A DNA stretch of 64,000 bases, taken from Lytechinus variegatus (taxonomy: Eukaryota; Echinodermata; Echinoidea; Temnopleuroida; Toxopneustidae). Position 1 is the first letter of the stretch. Each line of letters begins with the position of its first letter. Below are positions 11,512 to 23,620 of the stretch, in pieces. Location: the NCBI RefSeq assembly GCF_018143015.1, contig NC_054748.1, positions 18,928,725 through 18,992,724 of the forward strand. The letters run 5' to 3'. The position numbers and the translations under genes are program-made. The notes below the pieces were generated by a model. The model had not been told where the DNA came from, did no database searches, and was given only the letters and a program-made list of their open reading frames with translations.

Positions 11512-12887
11512 CAGGGTGACCAGACGTCCCGTATTTCCCGGGATTGTCCCGTATTTCAGAATATTGAACAAAATGTAGTTAATACATTTAAAAGTGACGA
11601 ATTTTCATTAAGTAACCAACAGCTGACGAAGCAGGGACAACAATTAAATCGATAACTGTAAACGTTTGCAAGTTCTGCGATGATTTCTTGCTAATACATT
11701 GCAAACGAACTGGCCTCCTGCCTGTGTGTGGCAGGCTACTAGCTATAGGCATGGAGGATCGAAGCAAATTCTCATTGGTGCAAACACCTCACATGATAAA
11801 CAGTTTTTCCACCAAAATAATCACAAAATCGGCGGGAAATTCTTATAATTATACTATGGATTCTCAGTTTAATGATTTGGAGATGTAATCGGAGGAAAAT
11901 GTTATTGACTTTTCATAGATCTAGTTGTTTCAGCTTTCGTTTTGAGTCTTGGTGTGCACGATGCCGCGATGTTTCATCTAATTTTTAAGTTTGACAATAT
12001 GTTTCACTTTGAAATTTTATTCATTTCTAAAACATTTTATGTTTAAAATTTTAAAAATACATTTAAAAAAACACCAAATAAAGTTATGATTTTTATATGA
12101 TTGGATTTTTTGTTTACTTGAAGTTTGAACTTTTCCCTTTTCTTTATTTTATAATATACCCTATCCTTTCTGCTTGCCCTTTTTTGTTCCATCTATCTTT
12201 ATTTCCTATCTTTCTTTCCTTCTTTATCCAATATACTTTTTTTTATTTCCTTCATTCTTTCTTTCCTTATAATTACCTTGGCTTCCTTCTCTCTTCGTCT
12301 CCTGTTTCTTTTCGTTCTTTCTCTCCTTCCATTATTTTCTATTTTTTCGTTCTCTTCCCCTTCATTCTTCCCTTCCATTCTTTATTCCTTTCTTCATTTT
12401 CCCTTCTTATTCTTTTCCCTTATTTTTATTTTCTTTCTTTTGTTTCTTTCTTTCAAAGAATGAAGGAAACATGTTTATTTCCTTCATTCTTTCTTTCCTC
12501 CTTCTTTTTCTCACCTTTCCCCCTGATTGTCTCCTTTATTTTGCGAGACATTAATTTTTTATTAATCTTCCCTTCCTTCCTTTCTTTCTATATTCATTTC
12601 AAAGAATGACGGAAACCTTTTTTTATCTCTTATTATTTCTTTCATCCTTTTATTCTAACTTTCTGTTATTTTTTCTGTTTTCCTTTATTTCCTTTCCTTC
12701 CCAATCATCTCTTTTCTTTCTCTCCTTCATTCTTTCGTTCACCTTCCCTTCTAATTCTTTATATTTTTTTCAAAAGTCTTATTATTATACTATGGATTCT
12801 CAGAAGCCCACACTTTGTGTGGGCTTCTTTGTTGATCTTCGTTTGTCAATTGTCCCGTATTTCATTTTGTGAAATCTGGTCACCCTG
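11512..12887. mobile_element. Non-autonomous hAT element nested in the Harbinger element
   Basis: The ends are CAGGGTGACCAGACGTCCCG and, reverse-complemented, CAGGGTGACCAGATTTCAC. An exact 8-bp target duplication AGTGAAAT lies at 11504-11511 and 12888-12895. CAGGG termini and 8-bp duplications define hAT. The 1376-bp interior has no transposase. A 20-bp direct repeat ATTATACTATGGATTCTCAG (11848-11867 and 12784-12803) brackets the pyrimidine-rich core, and a 10-bp stem AAGCCCACAC/GTGTGGGCTT sits at 12804-12826. Confidence 0.9.
12097..12770. repeat. Pyrimidine-rich filler in the hAT element
   Basis: The plus strand is TTCCTTC/TTTCTTT/TTCATTC-rich for about 670 bp. Its long plus-strand open frames encode F/S/L-rich peptides and are compositional artefacts. 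Confidence 0.8.
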
Positions 12888-13736
12888 AGTGAAATATACA
12901 AATGACGCTACAGTACAACCCCGGGGTACAATACACAGAATGATAATTCCTAAATGCACATGACAATTGGCATATACCGGTACTAGTACACTGGCAATCT
13001 GCTACACGAAAATTAACCTGCACGAAACACAGCGCGCGCCTTTGAGTCGAACCCGGAAGAAGCACGACACAATGACGTCATAGAATCATGATTCAAATCA
13101 CGATATCGTTTATACGACCCTTTTCGTTCGTGATTCTACAGAAACGTCTTTCCAAACGCCCCTTTTTCCGTGTTTCATGTTTGTGATTCTAATCATGATT
13201 ATATTCAATTTCGACTAAACGCAATCGTGATTCTGCAGAATCGTGATTTGAATCATGATTCTGATCATGATTCTAGGGTAAAAAAGTGTCGAATAAACGC
13301 ACCCTTAGAGATGGAACCACTTACAGTCTGGACCATCTCTTGCAATTGTGGAATAAGTACAGTTCATTCCACGCCAAAATATAAACTAAATATATATTCG
13401 GAGAATTATTTATCACGATATGGAATCACAATTTATGAATATATATACACGATATCTATAAAAACAGTTAGCTAAATGAATTGTATTTTAAAATCTTGAT
13501 TGTTTGATGAACATCCTAAAAATGAAAAAGAAATACATTAAAATTGTTTTTATACGCTTTTATATTCTTTTATCAGATATAAATGATTCACGAAACCAAC
13601 TGCTGTTGTTTTTATTTTTCACGAACCAATCTTTTATAAGATCGATTACAACAATACAAATTTCATTTTATGAATAGACGTATGATCGCATGATATTTAA
13701 GGAATTTCCTTTGGAAAGGAAGAAGAAAAACAGATT

Positions 13737-14604
13737 ATGTATGCAGATGATATGTCTATTTTTTCCGAGATCTAGATTCTGTTTAAATAGTAATACAAAT
13801 TTTAGAAAAATTCAGAAAAATGTCAGGACTTAAAGTTTTTTTTTTCTTTCAATAATTTTATTCATCAAAATATCAACATATATACAATATTTACATACAC
13901 TCAGTACATGTAATGCACATGCCATGCGAACAGTAAAATACTACACTCCAAACACTTACACATAACAGAAAATTTAATCAACTAAGAACATCAGAAAAAG
14001 TAAACGGTCAAGTGTAAAACCACGGTAACAAGTTGGCACCTTTGTACGAAGCCTAATTCGGTGAAAGCCCCCCCCCTCTTTCCCCACCCATTAATTGTAA
14101 GCCGTTAATAGCGATAATGCGAAGATTTTATTATTGGGTTCCTCTCAAGGAAAATCATATGATTTATCATTTGGCCAAAAGGTGGATTTTGTAGTGTAAT
14201 TTTTTTGGATGTAGAGGTAAAAAGAAAGATTGAATTATATAGAAATACTAAGTAAAATAAAGAAGTTGTTAAACTGATGGAAGCAAAAAGATTTAACTTT
14301 GATGGGCAAAATACAATTATTAAAGCAGTTTATATTTTCAAAATTCATATAGTTGGCATCTCTCACACCAATTCCAGGATGGGTTTATGTTGACCTTGAT
14401 CAATTAGCTTTTATTATTTTGTTGGGTGGCAGAAATAAGATTAACAAAAGTACGATGTATTTAGATTACCATCAAGGCGGCCTGAAAATTATGAATTTTC
14501 GATGGTCAAAAAAGGCACAGAGAGTTATGTGGATTAAAATACTAAAAGAAAATAATGCAATAAAATGGAAACAATATTTCAATTATGCCACAAGGAACGT
14601 TTAG
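13737..14604 (+). mobile_element. L1/Tx1-like LINE reverse transcriptase fragment, copy 2
   Basis: This is the duplicate of 2364-3235. In this copy the stretch before the GKIQLLKQF motif is in register (WKQKDLTLMGKIQLLKQ), and the same in-frame TAG precedes LASLTPIPGW. The domain ends at ATRNV near 14604. It is interrupted by the same inverted LINE 3' end (13834-14047). It has no catalytic capacity: only the YADD segment and thumb remain, both with stops. Confidence 0.75.
13834..14047 (-). mobile_element. LINE 3' end, inverted, copy 2
   Basis: Same as 2462-2675: AATAAA-type signal and A-tail on the minus strand, followed by the 3' UTR of the LINE family seen intact at 53072-53282. Confidence 0.75.
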
Positions 14605-14930
14605 TAAATCCTTTTTGAAATCTTTGTTAAACTTTTGTCTTTAAAGGGAGGGAAAAGGGTGCACTGATAACCAGGGATGAAATTTAAAGGAAATTTAAAG
14701 AAGAAGAATGGGAAGAAAGAAGGCTGGCGCTAGGTAGAGGTAAGATGTCTGTACATTTAAGGAAATGGGAAAATCTTAATTAAAAGAATATATAGGGAGA
14801 GTGGGGCAAAGGTATATTTACAACGAGAGACAAAACCACAAAACAAAACAAAATAACAAAAACACAGAGAAAAAAAATAGGGAGAATTGTAGTCCCTTCC
14901 ATGTAGAGTATAGGCATAAAGGGGAGGATG

Positions 14931-15023
14931 TAGTCTACAAATGTAGACCCACATTTGCAGTGTGTGTACCTCAGCTGATTCAACGAGTCTGCATAGCAGA
15001 CTATGTCTACTGAGGGAAGGATG
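14931..15023. repeat. 93-bp insertion present only in Y copy 2
   Basis: Relative to the matching point in Y copy 1 (about 3570), 93 bp are extra here. They are bracketed by AGGATG at 14925-14930 and 15018-15023. The insert has short inverted pieces (GTCTAC/GTAGAC). It is either an insertion with a 6-bp duplication or a deletion between direct repeats in copy 1; the sequence alone does not decide. Confidence 0.55.
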
Positions 15024-16004
15024 CTCCCAATCTTGGGACGGGGGGGGGGGGTGAGGTTGAGAGGTAGAACAACACTTTTTTTTCTCTCTTATAATTTCAC
15101 ACATTTTGTTAATATTTCATTTTGTAATTGCTGAAACGCATTAGAATTAATTTCCATTATTTTTTAAGTTTGATGTATAATTTGTATAATTACACTTGTT
15201 ATGGATTTATTGTATAATTTATATTCATGTTTCAAATAGTTTGTACAACTTGCTTATGGAATGTGAATGTGTATTTTGATTTGAAAAAAAAAACAATAAA
15301 ACATCCTTTAAAAAAAATCATGTCCAATATAATTTGTATCGTTTTCATTCTTTTGAAGAAATAACATTAATATTCAGAGAATAATATTAAGCAACAAACG
15401 CTTATTCTTATAGAAAGTAATCTTTATTTCAAATCTTTAATCTGCGCCTCCCTCATAAAACCAGAGAAAGACGACCTTTCAATTTTGTTGACTGGAAATG
15501 TAGGGATACATATAATTTGTTATATGGGGTAATACGATTGATTTACCAACTCTCATGTCAGTTCGCGAAGCCTGGCTTACAATTGTTAATTCATTCTCGG
15601 ATGCGTCCGATTTACAGTATAGTGGTGTAGTCGTGCATTCGTCTTTGTTTTGAAAACGTATACTTTGTAAGTGAACGGTGACCGTGGAAGTGCCGGAACC
15701 GGGGGGGGGGGGGGGCTGAGTGAGCTTTAGCCCCCAACATTTTTTATCAAAATACAAAAACGTAAAAATTCTTATATTATATCACTGTGATTTCTTACAT
15801 GGTCAGCCCCCCTATCAAAACAATTCCTCGAAACTGGTGATTACGTCACTGTGAACGATCAGCGCCGTTAACATTATACAGTATCCACATCAAAACCCCG
15901 ACTTGATCAAATAGTTTTCAGTCAACCAAAAAGGTTGGTTGAATCATTAATCGCCCAACAACTGATTAAAAATAAACATGTTGAATGAATTGGGATTTTT
16001 CAAA

Positions 16005-16137
16005 ATGATAGTGATAGTAGAAGTAGTAATAGTAGTAACAACAATAATAATAATAATAATGATAATAACAATAATAACATAATAATAATAAATAATAATG
16101 ATAATCATGATGATGATAATAATAATGATAATAATAT
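16005..16137. repeat. Imperfect TAA/TGA trinucleotide tract, copy 2
   Basis: Sister of 4485-4636, shorter, with the same flanks (TTTTCAAAATGATAGTGATA on the left and TTTTGTGAAAACGG on the right). Confidence 0.9.
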
Positions 16138-16579
16138 TTTGTGAAAACGGTAAAATGCACATTGTCATGAATATTCATTAGGTTGACTAATGATGTCATA
16201 TCCCCACTTTCCTTTATGTTATTTCATGAAATCATAATTGATTCATTTTTTTCATACACGTGTTGCGGCAATAGTTCTTGGTAGAAAAAAAATTGAACAA
16301 ACATAATTTCATATAACAAAATACAAAAGAACAAGTGGGGATATGACATCATCAGTCCACCTAATGAATATTCATGAAGACTTGCCTAGAACTGTTTCAC
16401 CGGAATAATGCAAATTTTTATAATTCAATAACTTTGTTACTTGATATCCGATTTTACTCAATTTTTCAATATGTCCTGTGAATTATAACCTATAGAAATA
16501 TAAACATTTTCATTGCTGGACCATCGCTAGACATTGTGGATATGTGTAAAACATTCCACGCCACAATATGTATATTTTT

Positions 16580-17290
16580 TTCATTTTGATATCATCGATA
16601 TGTGAAGGCAATTAATAAATGTATTCACACATTGCTTATATAAAACAGTTGCCAGTATCAATTCTATTTCTGATTTTTTGATTATTTAATTAACATCATA
16701 ATGAATTGAAAAAGAAATTTTAATTGTTTTTTATACGTATTCATAATTTTTTCCAAATACATATGACTAAAGAAAACTGCTATCGTTGATTTTTTCCACA
16801 AACAAATTTTTTTTGTATCGAGTACAAAAACAAATAGTTTTGTTGATCGATTATAGCAATTTGAATTGTCCATAACAAGTTGTTTCGTTTTCATTGTTTT
16901 GAAGAAAAATATTAAGCAATAAACGCTTATTCTTTCAGAAAGTAATCTTTATTTTAAATATTTAATCTGCGCCTCCGTCATTAAACTAGAGAAAGGCGAC
17001 TTTTCAATTTTGTTGATTGCATATGAGGGATAATTATATTTTGTTATATGATCTACCAACTCTAACGTCAGATCGAGAAGTCTGGCGTAACGTTTTTGAT
17101 TTATTCTCGGATGCGTCCGATTTGTAGTGTAGTGGTGTTTTCTTGAGTTCGTCTTTGTTTTGAAAACGTATACTTCGGAAGTAATCAGTGGCCGTGGAAG
17201 GGGCGGAACGCGGGGAGGGGGGGGGGGTGAGCTGAGTGAGCTTCAACCCCCAACAAAATTTGAATAAACCTAATTTCATATAGGATACAA
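16580..17290. repeat. Tandem array, X module copy 3 (diverged, truncated)
   Basis: It matches 55-650 with many substitutions and small indels: TTGCTTATATAAAACAGTTG, CGCTTATTCTTTCAGAAAG and the GC-rich segment with a G-run at 17214-17227. The SINE is absent and similarity fades after about 17290. This is the ancestral-looking edge of the array. Confidence 0.75.
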
Positions 17291-17587
17291 AAGAACATGT
17301 GGGGATATATATGCAAATATTTAAAATTCGTTAACTTCGTTATTTGTTATCCGATTTTGATAAATTTTCATTTATTTGACTCTGTGAATTATATACCCTT
17401 TTGAGATGTATGTCTATATATCAAATCTGGACTATCTGTTTAAATTGTCGAATATGTTTATTAAAATCCACGTCAAAATATACGATCAATACAACAAATC
17501 TCGACCATTGTATGGTGTTTCTTATTCATTGAGTTAATTATATAATCATGCAAATTGATAACTGCCATTTCAGCTGATACATTGAAA

Positions 17588-18440
17588 AATATTGATTATC
17601 ATTTGAGAATTGATAGATAGGAAATCACATAATCGATTATATATAGTTCTCTCAAGAATTTTGGAGAAAAATGGGAGCCAAGAAATTGGACGATAGTCAG
17701 AAATATCATGTAAATATTTTTTTTATTAACAGGAATCACTATGGAAATTTTCAATTTGGAAGGAACTATACCGGATGATAACGACAAGTTAAATATGTGA
17801 CATAATGGGTTAGAAATTAGTAATTTTTTTTAATGATTATGTGACTGATACTATCGATTCTACAGCTTCTACTTTTCATTTTTAAAAACAATATCAAGTA
17901 TTTCATTCTCAGTGATGGGTTTAAAAAATAAAGACTTAGCACATACCTGTGGCAAGAATTTGGCATAGTCATTATTATCTAAGCAGTTTTCAGACTCATT
18001 TATCTTCAATCCAATCTTAAAAAAATCATTAAAACTGTTTCCTATATTCTTATCCCCATGAATACTAATACCATTAACATTTAAATAGGCAACTTTTTCT
18101 TTTTATTTCCAAGTACTTCTCTAATAATGCTCTATGTCTTTTTCAAATTACCACTAGACTTTTTGAACTTTTATCCGTAAAATCTTTTGCGAGCATTCTT
18201 TAGTGCTCTATTAACAAACTACGTATTTTCACACAGTTTTTCTTAGAATTCTCATTTAGATTTTCACCATTTTTGAAAATAGTCTATTCCTTTTCCACAT
18301 CTGTTTTAACAACAGCGTCGAATCAATCCATGGTTTCTTTGCTTTTCTCTTTTCTTTGGATCTATAAACTTTTTGAAAGACATTGTTACATAATTTAGTG
18401 ATAAGATAGTTTATAGAGCATAAGTAACGATCTTTGAGAG
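17588..18440 (-). mobile_element. CR1/jockey-like LINE fragment (reverse transcriptase N-terminal part)
   Basis: On the minus strand, pieces of a LINE ORF2 appear in order from 18360: KAKKPWIDSTL, FKKSSGNLKKT, SIIREVLGNKKKK, then SLSSGIVPSKLKISIVIP and, after a frame change at an A/T run, DYRPISWLPFFSKILERTIY near 17660. The last is the canonical reverse-transcriptase box 1/2 region (NYRPIS...LEK). Several stops and frame changes separate the pieces, and the catalytic YADD region is missing, so it is 3' truncated as well as decayed. The clade call (CR1/jockey-like) is inferred from the motif wording. Confidence 0.7.
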
Positions 18441-18879
18441 ATATAGTATTTTAATTCATGCAAAATGCTTATGCCTCTGCCTACCATCATACTTATATTA
18501 CGAATGTGACTACTCCAATTTATGTTAGCATCGATCACTACACATCACTGTCGATCGATCATATGCACACATGTGGAAAAAAGAGGTGGATAAATTCATA
18601 TCATATTTTTTCACCTCTATGATCGTATAATTTGCAACATTTTTTCCCCCAAACCTTAAAAATCCCCTGAAACAGACAAGAATACCCAACGTTTGTTTAA
18701 TCCCAAGATATTTTTTTCATCTGATATTTTTCAAAATTTGGGGATGGAGATATAGTCACTATAACCGTACTTCTCTGTCGAGTGGTGAGCGTATGAAGAT
18801 TCGAAGCCGCCGCGCGGTAAGTACTTTTAAAAATTTCATCAGAAAATTGAAAACAAGTCACCGTGCAAACTTCACAAAT

Positions 18880-19115
18880 TAGACCAAGTGGCATGTAGAC
18901 GAAATGAATGTTAGACTATCTGAAAATTAGACAAAGTGGAAATTAGCTGAAGTGGAAATTAGACAAAGTGGAAGTTAGCCGAAATGGAAATTAGACCAAC
19001 TGCACATAAGACCACATGAATATTGGACCAAGCGGGTTTAGACCGAATGTTTATGTTAGCCCATCTGATGATTAGACCAAGTGCTATCAGACCATCAGTC
19101 AGTAAAACCCTTGAA
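18880..19115. repeat. Short interspersed array of TTAGACCAAGTGG-type motifs
   Basis: About a dozen degenerate copies of ATTAGAC(C/A)AA(G/A)TGG spaced 15-20 bp apart. The same motif family forms a larger quasi-palindrome at 30243-30905. Confidence 0.7.
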
Positions 19116-19129
19116 AAGGCCGGGCAGAT

Positions 19130-19540
19130 GACTGAAGTCAGTGCGTTGTGTGGAGACGTCTCTCCCCTATTCCATAGATGCAGTCCATGTTACAGTGGAA
19201 AACACTCCGTCCCTCGGATAGGACGTAAAATGGAGGCCCCGTGTAGAAGAGATCCACCACCTCCTTTGCACTTTAAGAACCCACTGCACTATTCGTATAA
19301 GTGCAGGGGGAAACCCCGGTGTAGTGGTCCACCTGCGATCCCCAATTATCCAGCGAGAGGTGAGCAACTCTCCCTGCCATCAACACCTGCGCACTTCCTG
19401 CCCGGTTGGCTCCTACTGCCTTCCGATTGTGGGGCATTGGTCAGTTTACCCAAAGAAGAAAGAAGAAGGCGTAGCGGCGCCCCTGGATGTACTATTCCAT
19501 GTTATTGTACCTGACAGTGATGATATAATGTAATAAAATT
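19130..19540. repeat. GC-rich dispersed repeat, SINE-like
   Basis: An abrupt GC-rich block with TCGGATAGGACGTAAAATGG and GAGGCCCCGTGT, a module I associate with SINE bodies of marine invertebrates. A related sequence (CGGATGGTGACGTTAAAGG) occurs in the 7SL-like SINE. The block ends in AATAAAATTCAATTCAATT, a tail-like stretch. A 163-codon plus-strand frame crosses it but has no domain and opposing frames are also open; I treat it as non-coding. Confidence 0.5.
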
Positions 19541-19849
19541 CAATTCAATTTTAAATGAATTCGAATCGTTTGTCTTTATCCAGTAGATGCTGAATCAGCA
19601 ATGTCCTCAGCTGTGGAAAGAGTAGAACAGTAGAAGTAGGTTTTAGAATCCTCTAAATTAAAAAAAAAAGTTTTTCTCGAAATGGTCCAAAGTGGACCTA
19701 TAACCGCTTTTGCAACCACACTTTTCAGTCGGCCTCTAGCTTCCTCTACCAGCCGGGAGATCATAGAATCAATGTACATCAGCGCATTTCAACCGATGTT
19801 TTCACATTGAACTTTATATGCGCATCTATAGAAATGGTTGTCCTGACCT

Positions 19850-19998
19850 GGGGCCCCCTTGCAGAAAGAGTTGCAATCAAACGCATCTCTAAAAATCATC
19901 CGAAACTTCATTCTCGACCAATCAAAAGCGCGCATTTGGGACTTACGTTGATTTTTCTTGGTTGCTTTTAAACGCAACTCTTTCTGCAACGGGCTCCT
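19850..19998. mobile_element. Short MITE (about 150 bp)
   Basis: The left part GGGCCCCCTTGCAGAAAGAG and the right part GCAACTCTTTCTGCAACGGG form an inverted repeat (TTGCAGAAAGAGTTGC arms) around a central sequence. It has no coding capacity. The target duplication is not clear, so the superfamily is open. Confidence 0.65.
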
Positions 19999-20841
19999 TG
20001 TCCGATACAATGGTTGTGTTGCCAATCTACTTTGTATCAAAACCCCCAAAATAACAAATAAAAAATAAAAATATGTATTAATTTGGTGAGAACAAACAAA
20101 CACATTAAGCTTTTGACAAGAACCATGATAAATGTGGGTCCTCACTTTTTCATGAATTTCAAAATTGGAAAAATCTTTGGATTTTAGGTCGATTTGGGGC
20201 TTTTTCGAGTGCCTAATTTCGGGGATTTAATTGCTTCAGCTTGGACGTACCTGGGACCTGTGACCCCGAGGTCAGATCCAGCTTGTTGGCGTTCTCCTGT
20301 GAGCCACACTTTCGATTTGAGCTGTGGAGAGGAAACAAGTACATTTACGGAGTCTTTTTGCTCAGATATTGGAATGAAAACAAGCCGGAGCGCAGGCATG
20401 AGAGAGGGGAAAGTTTGGGGGTAAGTTAATCACTTATACCCTTCTTGTGGACACGTTGGACAAAATCATGATTTTTTCTCCAGACCTTTGGCTTTGACTT
20501 GTTTATGTATTAAGAATTAAAGATGGGGGTATGCTCCAAAAATATGGCTGCAGGAACAGTGAAAAAATGGGTGAAAATGTCAGAATTTATGAGATTGAAT
20601 TGGTCTGATATATAGGCTAGTGATAGTGCAAAACTCAATAGCAGTGCATTTTTTGCATTTGTTTAGTTCTTGAATTCAGACCCCTTTTGAACAGATGTTC
20701 TGTATGTATGACAGCTGTGGAATGTCATTGCACCAAATATATATGTATAGATATACAGATGCATAAACAAGTTAAAGTGGTGGTGGTCAAATATTAATGT
20801 GTATATTTTACTTTGATCTTGGGGTAAAGCACTCATTCAAT

Positions 20842-20868
20842 GAACAAGGTTATAATATAACCTTGTTC
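20842..20868. repeat. Perfect 13-bp-arm palindrome
   Basis: GAACAAGGTTATA and its reverse complement flank a single base. It is the only ordered structure I see in 20000-21200, which is otherwise unannotated AT-rich DNA with one GC-richer patch (20200-20430) carrying overlapping open frames and no recognisable domain. Confidence 0.7.
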
Positions 20869-21211
20869 TCAGTTATATCTCCATGTGTGACAAAATAAGG
20901 GTGGCAATGTTTGGCTTATTTTCTCTTTTTCTTTGGGGCAAATGCTTGATTTTTTACACAGACAGTTTCCATTAGACCTTTTAATTCATACCACTTGGCT
21001 CTTATTTAAATTTGATTCTTTATATCATTTTTTCTTAATTAAAAATAGAGATCAAAAAATGAAAATTTTCTTGCCATATTACTTTCCACCAATAGAGGGC
21101 GTACACAAAAATATGCCCAAAATTCAAGTTTTTGAGTGCTCTGGTGAATACAAAAATTATTACCACATTACTAATGATAAATAAATTAAAACTATATGGA
21201 AATTAGTAATT

Positions 21212-22388
21212 TTGGTCACAAAAGTGATATTTAATGATTTTTTAAAGTGTGTGCTCTATACAGCATTGGCATACCATAGTCCTACCTGTAGATTCTCCAC
21301 AGGCCAGATGGTAGCAGTGAACAAGTGGGGTAAAGATGTGCAAGACACATTTGTTGCATGTGTTGGAAATTGTGTTGCCGTTGTAACAGTGTATTATGGC
21401 AAAATAGGTAAACATCTTGCAGTTAGATGAACTACTTCCTCTGTTTTTAACAGATTCTCATGAAATTTGGCACACACATTGGTCTTGAGGTAAATATGTC
21501 TAAAGGTGACTGCACAACTTACGAACGGTCTGCGACCCAAATTTCAGAATAAAATGTAGTCGAATTTGATGCTAACATTTTTTTATGATTGAGACTTGGA
21601 ATATCTTACTGGGTAATGTTCTAAAATGATCGTACGAATACATATGTTCAAATTTGTGACTATCATCCTTCTTAGAATAAAGCGAATTTAATATCTAGTC
21701 GTAATGACATCATAGCAGTCGTACGATTGGCTACGATTGAAGCTAAATTGGCCTTTACTCTGAAAGAAAGGCTTGCTAAGTTTCAAAATTGTTATATCAG
21801 TATTCAATTAATTTAAACCTCAAAATGTTCCATTCACATTTTCAGAAAATGAGCAAAATGTGATTTGTTCCAAAATGGGATTGCGAACAGTCGTAAGGTG
21901 TGCAGTACGTGGCCTTAAGACACATTTTTCTGTGTCTTTCCAAAATCTTGTTGCCATGGTAACACATATGGCAAAAATTGGGAAAATTCTTAGGATTATA
22001 GCTGCTTCATCAGTTTTCAATCAATTCTCATGAAATTTGGCACACACATTGGTATTGAAGTACAAGGCTCTTTTTTGTGTATTTCAGAAATTGTGTTGCC
22101 ATGGTAACGTGTGGCAAAGTTTAGGTAAAACCTTGCGATTTGAACTACTTCATAACTCGGTTTTGAACCAATTCTCATGAAATATGGCTCACACATTGGC
22201 CTTGAGGTGAAGATGTGCAAGAATCATTTTTTGTTGCATTTGTCAGAAAGTGTGTTGCCATGGCAACCATATATGATAGCCAGAAATGCAGGAAACCTCA
22301 TTGAGGAACAAACTTTTTCTCAGTTTTCAGCCCGTGCTCATAAAAGTTGGCACAAATATTCATTTTGGGTAAGGATTTATATTCAGTG
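21212..22388. repeat. Degenerate tandem repeats with RFX X-box-like palindromes
   Basis: Units of roughly 115-200 bp share TTCTCATGAAATTTGGCACA, ACATTGGTCTTGAGGT and a GTTGCCATGGTAAC palindrome. The palindromes lie at 21950-21963, 22095-22108 and 22254-22267 (the last is GTTGCCATGGCAAC, perfectly symmetric). A reverse-oriented block of the same repeat occurs at 24560-24845, so the pair forms a large inverted repeat around the TTAA element and 23.6-24.5 kb. No protein is encoded. Confidence 0.7.
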
Positions 22389-22392
22389 TTAA

Positions 22393-23225
22393 AGGGGAAT
22401 CCAGCCTTGGTCATAAAATGTTGTGTTGAAAAGAAGAAAAATAAATAAAACAGAAAGGTGAAAGTTTGAAAGAACTCGGACAAGCAAAATAAAGTTATGG
22501 CTGCTTTAAAATTAAGATCCCTAAAACTATGTAGATTTCAAATTGGTGTCTGGATAAGTAAATTATAACAAGGGGCAAGGACAACACTCCCATAGGCCTT
22601 GTACTTAATTATCAGGATTTTTCTCCTAAAAATCTACATGTATCTATTGTTGCCGTAATATAAATATATACCCGGTAGTATATTGTTTTAAAGAAAGATA
22701 TGACTTGAAGTAAAACTTTTGAAAAAAGGACATTTTAGCCAATTTATGTATTTGAGTAAGTACATGGAAGAGTGGTCCTTGCCTTACACCACTATGACTT
22801 TTTTATATTCCAAATTCAATTAGGTTTTATTAAGAAATACTCATCAAAAAGTCCGAGGACTAACAATGTGAGTTTACATTTTAAAAAATACATAACAAAG
22901 AAATAAATACATAACATGCAGTGACCATTAAAGAAGAAAAAAAACATTATGTTTAAAATGCAGTAACAGTATAAAAAGAAATAGAATGAGAAGTTGCATG
23001 TCATAAGACAGATTTAATTTGTGTATACATAAAAAAAAAAAAAACAGGTGAGCAAGAAAGGGGAGCAAGAATGGCAAGAGTGAGCATGTGAAAAGGTGAG
23101 AATAGAGAGGGAGTGTAGCAAAAGATAAAGAGGGAAAAAAGTAATAAAGGAGAACAAGAAAACCCACAAGTAAACAATACCTTGCAGATTAGAAATATAA
23201 GAGTTAAGTGAAAAAAAAAATAAAA

Positions 23226-23263
<38 letters not shown>

Positions 23264-23616
23264 GACATGATGGCAATCATAATAGACAAGAGAGTGGGAA
23301 AGAGCAACAAGGAGAGAAAAGAGGAAGAAAGACAGAAAGAGAGAAATGGAAAGGTTAGACACAGACAGAATCTGAAAGGACATCATATCTAATCATAAGT
23401 TAAATAAGTAAACTAGATATACATAACATATATATATTGACATCACATATGCTGCCAATTAAAGTCTTCATAGGTATAGTGATTACCAAGGTCTATTGAA
23501 TATTCACAACTTTCTTATTGTTTGTCCAATATTGTTCAAACTTTGAACTTTGACCTTTAAACTTGTCTGATTTTCCATTTTCCTCTCAAATCAAGTTTTT
23601 TTGGGTTGGATTCCCC
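22393..23616. mobile_element. TTAA-flanked non-autonomous DNA transposon
   Basis: TTAA at 22389-22392 and 23617-23620. The ends are (A)GGGGAATCCAGCC and, reverse-complemented, GGGGAATCCAACC. The 1.2 kb interior has a purine-rich region (22850-23380) with an AAAT microsatellite at 23227-23262. Minus-strand F/L-rich frames are compositional. TTAA duplication fits piggyBac or Kolobok; no transposase remains. Confidence 0.75.
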
Positions 23617-23620
23617 TTAA

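Larger units (their letters stand above)
10883..13304. mobile_element. PIF/Harbinger-type element carrying only a Myb-like ORF remnant
   Basis: The 2.4 kb insert is flanked by TTA at 10880-10882 and 13305-13307. The sister copy has a single TTA at 1173-1175. Ends are GGCTGCGTTTATACGAC and, reverse-complemented, GGGTGCGTTTATTCGAC. A 3-bp TTA duplication is a Harbinger signature. Subterminal AATCATGATT palindromes and extra CGTTTATACGACC copies (10980, about 13106) lie near both ends and could be protein-binding sites. A frameshifted Myb/SANT-like ORF is present, a hAT element is nested, and no DDE transposase is seen. Confidence 0.85.
10814..16560. repeat. Tandem array, Y module copy 2
   Basis: Homologous to 1107-5072. 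It lacks the TA-flanked MITE and carries a Harbinger element (10883-13304) and a 93-bp insertion (14931-15023). It also keeps a G-run segment near 15700-15730 that is deleted in copy 1. The LINE fragments, inverted LINE 3' end and TAA tract are shared. Confidence 0.85.

Noticed and set aside
12097-12872. F/S-rich plus-strand frames in the hAT element
   Set aside because: Compositional artefact of the pyrimidine-rich tract.
19023-19514. A 163-codon plus-strand gene
   Set aside because: It overlaps a GC-rich dispersed repeat with a SINE-body-like module; frames on the other strand are equally open and no domain is visible.
20184-20429. Exon-like GC-rich patch
   Set aside because: Three overlapping frames are open on both strands with no splice-bounded structure or recognisable domain.
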